Origin: Gammaproteobacteria bacterium
GTDB lineage: Bacteria > Pseudomonadota > Gammaproteobacteria > GCA-001735895
DNA: 43,743 nt
Assembly: GCA_024225395.1 (NCBI GenBank)
Contig: JAAEMR010000195.1
Location: forward strand, 1 to 43,743
Direction of reading: 5' to 3'
Positions 43,010 through 43,743 of this stretch are shown piece after piece (positions within the stretch are counted from its first letter, which is position 1; every line of letters starts with the position of its first letter). The notes under the pieces were generated by a model that did no database searches, was not told the DNA's origin, and worked only from the letters and a program-made list of their open reading frames with translations. Both the position numbers and the translations under genes were made by a program.

Positions 43010-43743
43010 ATGAGTAAAGTAAATGATCCAACGATACTTCAAAATCAGGAAATTCCAGCTGATGAAATTGTGGAATCAATTCAGACTGGAGAACAACATG
43101 AAAGTGAAAAAGCGATCGATATGACGGATATAGAACCTTCAGCGGATGAAGCAAAGATCATTAAAGAGCAAGTTGATGAAGCAGCTGAAAAATTTGTTGA
43201 AAGACGCAAGGTCGTTGAACGCCGCAAAACATCCACTCGACGTCGAGTTAGTGATGCTGATCCAACCCGATTGTACTTGAGTGAGATTGAAGGTTCTCCG
43301 CTACTGACTGCAGAAGAGGAAGTTTATTATTCGCGCAAAGCCCAGAAGGGAGAAGAAGCTGCTCGTGATACGATGATTGAATGTAATCTTCGCCTGGTGG
43401 TTAAAATTGCCCGCAGATACATGAATCGAGGATTACCTTTACTGGATTTAATCGAGGAAGGAAACCTTGGTTTAATCAGAGCCGTAGAAAAATTTGATCC
43501 TGAACGTGGTTTTAGATTTTCCACTTATGCAACCTGGTGGATACGTCAAACCATTGAACGTGGTTTAATGAACCAGACTCGAACTATTCGTCTTCCTATC
43601 CATGTCATCAAGGAACTCAATACTTATTTACGTACAGCGCGTAAATTAACCCAGGACCTGAAACAGGAAGCTACTTCCGAAGATATTGCCAGAACACTCA
43701 ATAAACCGATTGCCGATGTTGAGAAAATGCTCAAACTCGCTGA
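43010..43743 (+). CDS. rpoS: RNA polymerase sigma factor RpoS (3' end outside window)
   Basis: ATG at 43010 after AAGGGG; 244 codons are visible and the frame runs off the right edge. An acidic N-terminal segment (about 1-80) precedes sigma region 1.2 ([20 protein letters not shown]), region 2 ([19 protein letters not shown], then [20 protein letters not shown]) and the beginning of region 3 ([16 protein letters not shown]). The location after nlpD identifies RpoS rather than RpoD. Role: general stress and stationary-phase sigma factor. The E. coli rpoS promoter lies inside nlpD; none was identified here. Confidence 0.96.
   Translation, partial: MSKVNDPTILQNQEIPADEIVESIQTGEQHESEKAIDMTDIEPSADEAKIIKEQVDEAAEKFVERRKVVERRKTSTRRRVSDADPTRLYLSEIEGSPLLTAEEEVYYSRKAQKGEEAARDTMIECNLRLVVKIARRYMNRGLPLLDLIEEGNLGLIRAVEKFDPERGFRFSTYATWWIRQTIERGLMNQTRTIRLPIHVIKELNTYLRTARKLTQDLKQEATSEDIARTLNKPIADVEKMLKLA

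Overview
The window reads as an AT-leaning gammaproteobacterial chromosome. The evidence is gene content and order: rpsB-tsf-pyrH-frr-uppS-cdsA-dxr-rseP-bamA-skp-lpxD-fabZ-lpxA, divergent map-glnD, surE-pcm-(DedA)-nlpD-rpoS, and a complete cbb3 oxidase cluster. The LPS, BAM and RpoS genes indicate a Gram-negative cell, and the cbb3 oxidase indicates microaerobic respiration. The genus cannot be fixed from sequence alone.

Layout. 1-75 is the edge of a probable IS3-type transposase gene. 0.4-4.5 kb holds dinB, a DUF4156 lipoprotein, a DUF898 membrane protein and an M48 membrane protease. 4.5-7.9 kb (minus) is map-glnD. 8.2-10.2 kb is rpsB-tsf, with a good sigma70 promoter, GC-rich discriminator and structured leader. 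10.5-21.4 kb is the pyrH to lpxA envelope and isoprenoid superoperon; lpxB does not follow lpxA. 21.6-28.8 kb holds a 1654-residue exported NHL/FN3-like/TPR/transglutaminase-like protein, a small exported TPR protein, tsaB and truD. 28.96 kb is a YgbA-family gene. 29.6-39.4 kb is the cbb3 module: ccoNOQP, a 92-residue membrane protein, ccoG, ccoH/fixH and a SafE-like gene on minus, then a Yip1 gene, then ccoI-ccoS on plus. 39.4-40.1 kb has a broken ribbon-helix-helix gene and an Smr-domain gene. 40.3 kb to the end is surE-pcm-DedA-nlpD-rpoS, with rpoS cut by the window edge.

How the genes fit together. The 8-21 kb block couples ribosome biogenesis, nucleotide supply and envelope building (undecaprenyl-PP, CDP-DAG, DXP pathway, site-2 protease, BamA, Skp, lipid A acyl chemistry). 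The 29-39 kb block contains the structural subunits and assembly factors of one copper-haem oxidase. The cbb3 block sits between truD and surE, which are neighbours in many gammaproteobacteria.

The most unusual items are the giant multi-domain exported protein with its small TPR partner (21561-27068), the Lys/Ala-repeat tail on ribosomal protein S2, the uncharacterised CxxC membrane protein inside the cco operon, a nonsense-interrupted RHH gene, and a 15-bp perfect inverted repeat between smr and surE. No CRISPR array, tRNA or rRNA gene was seen.
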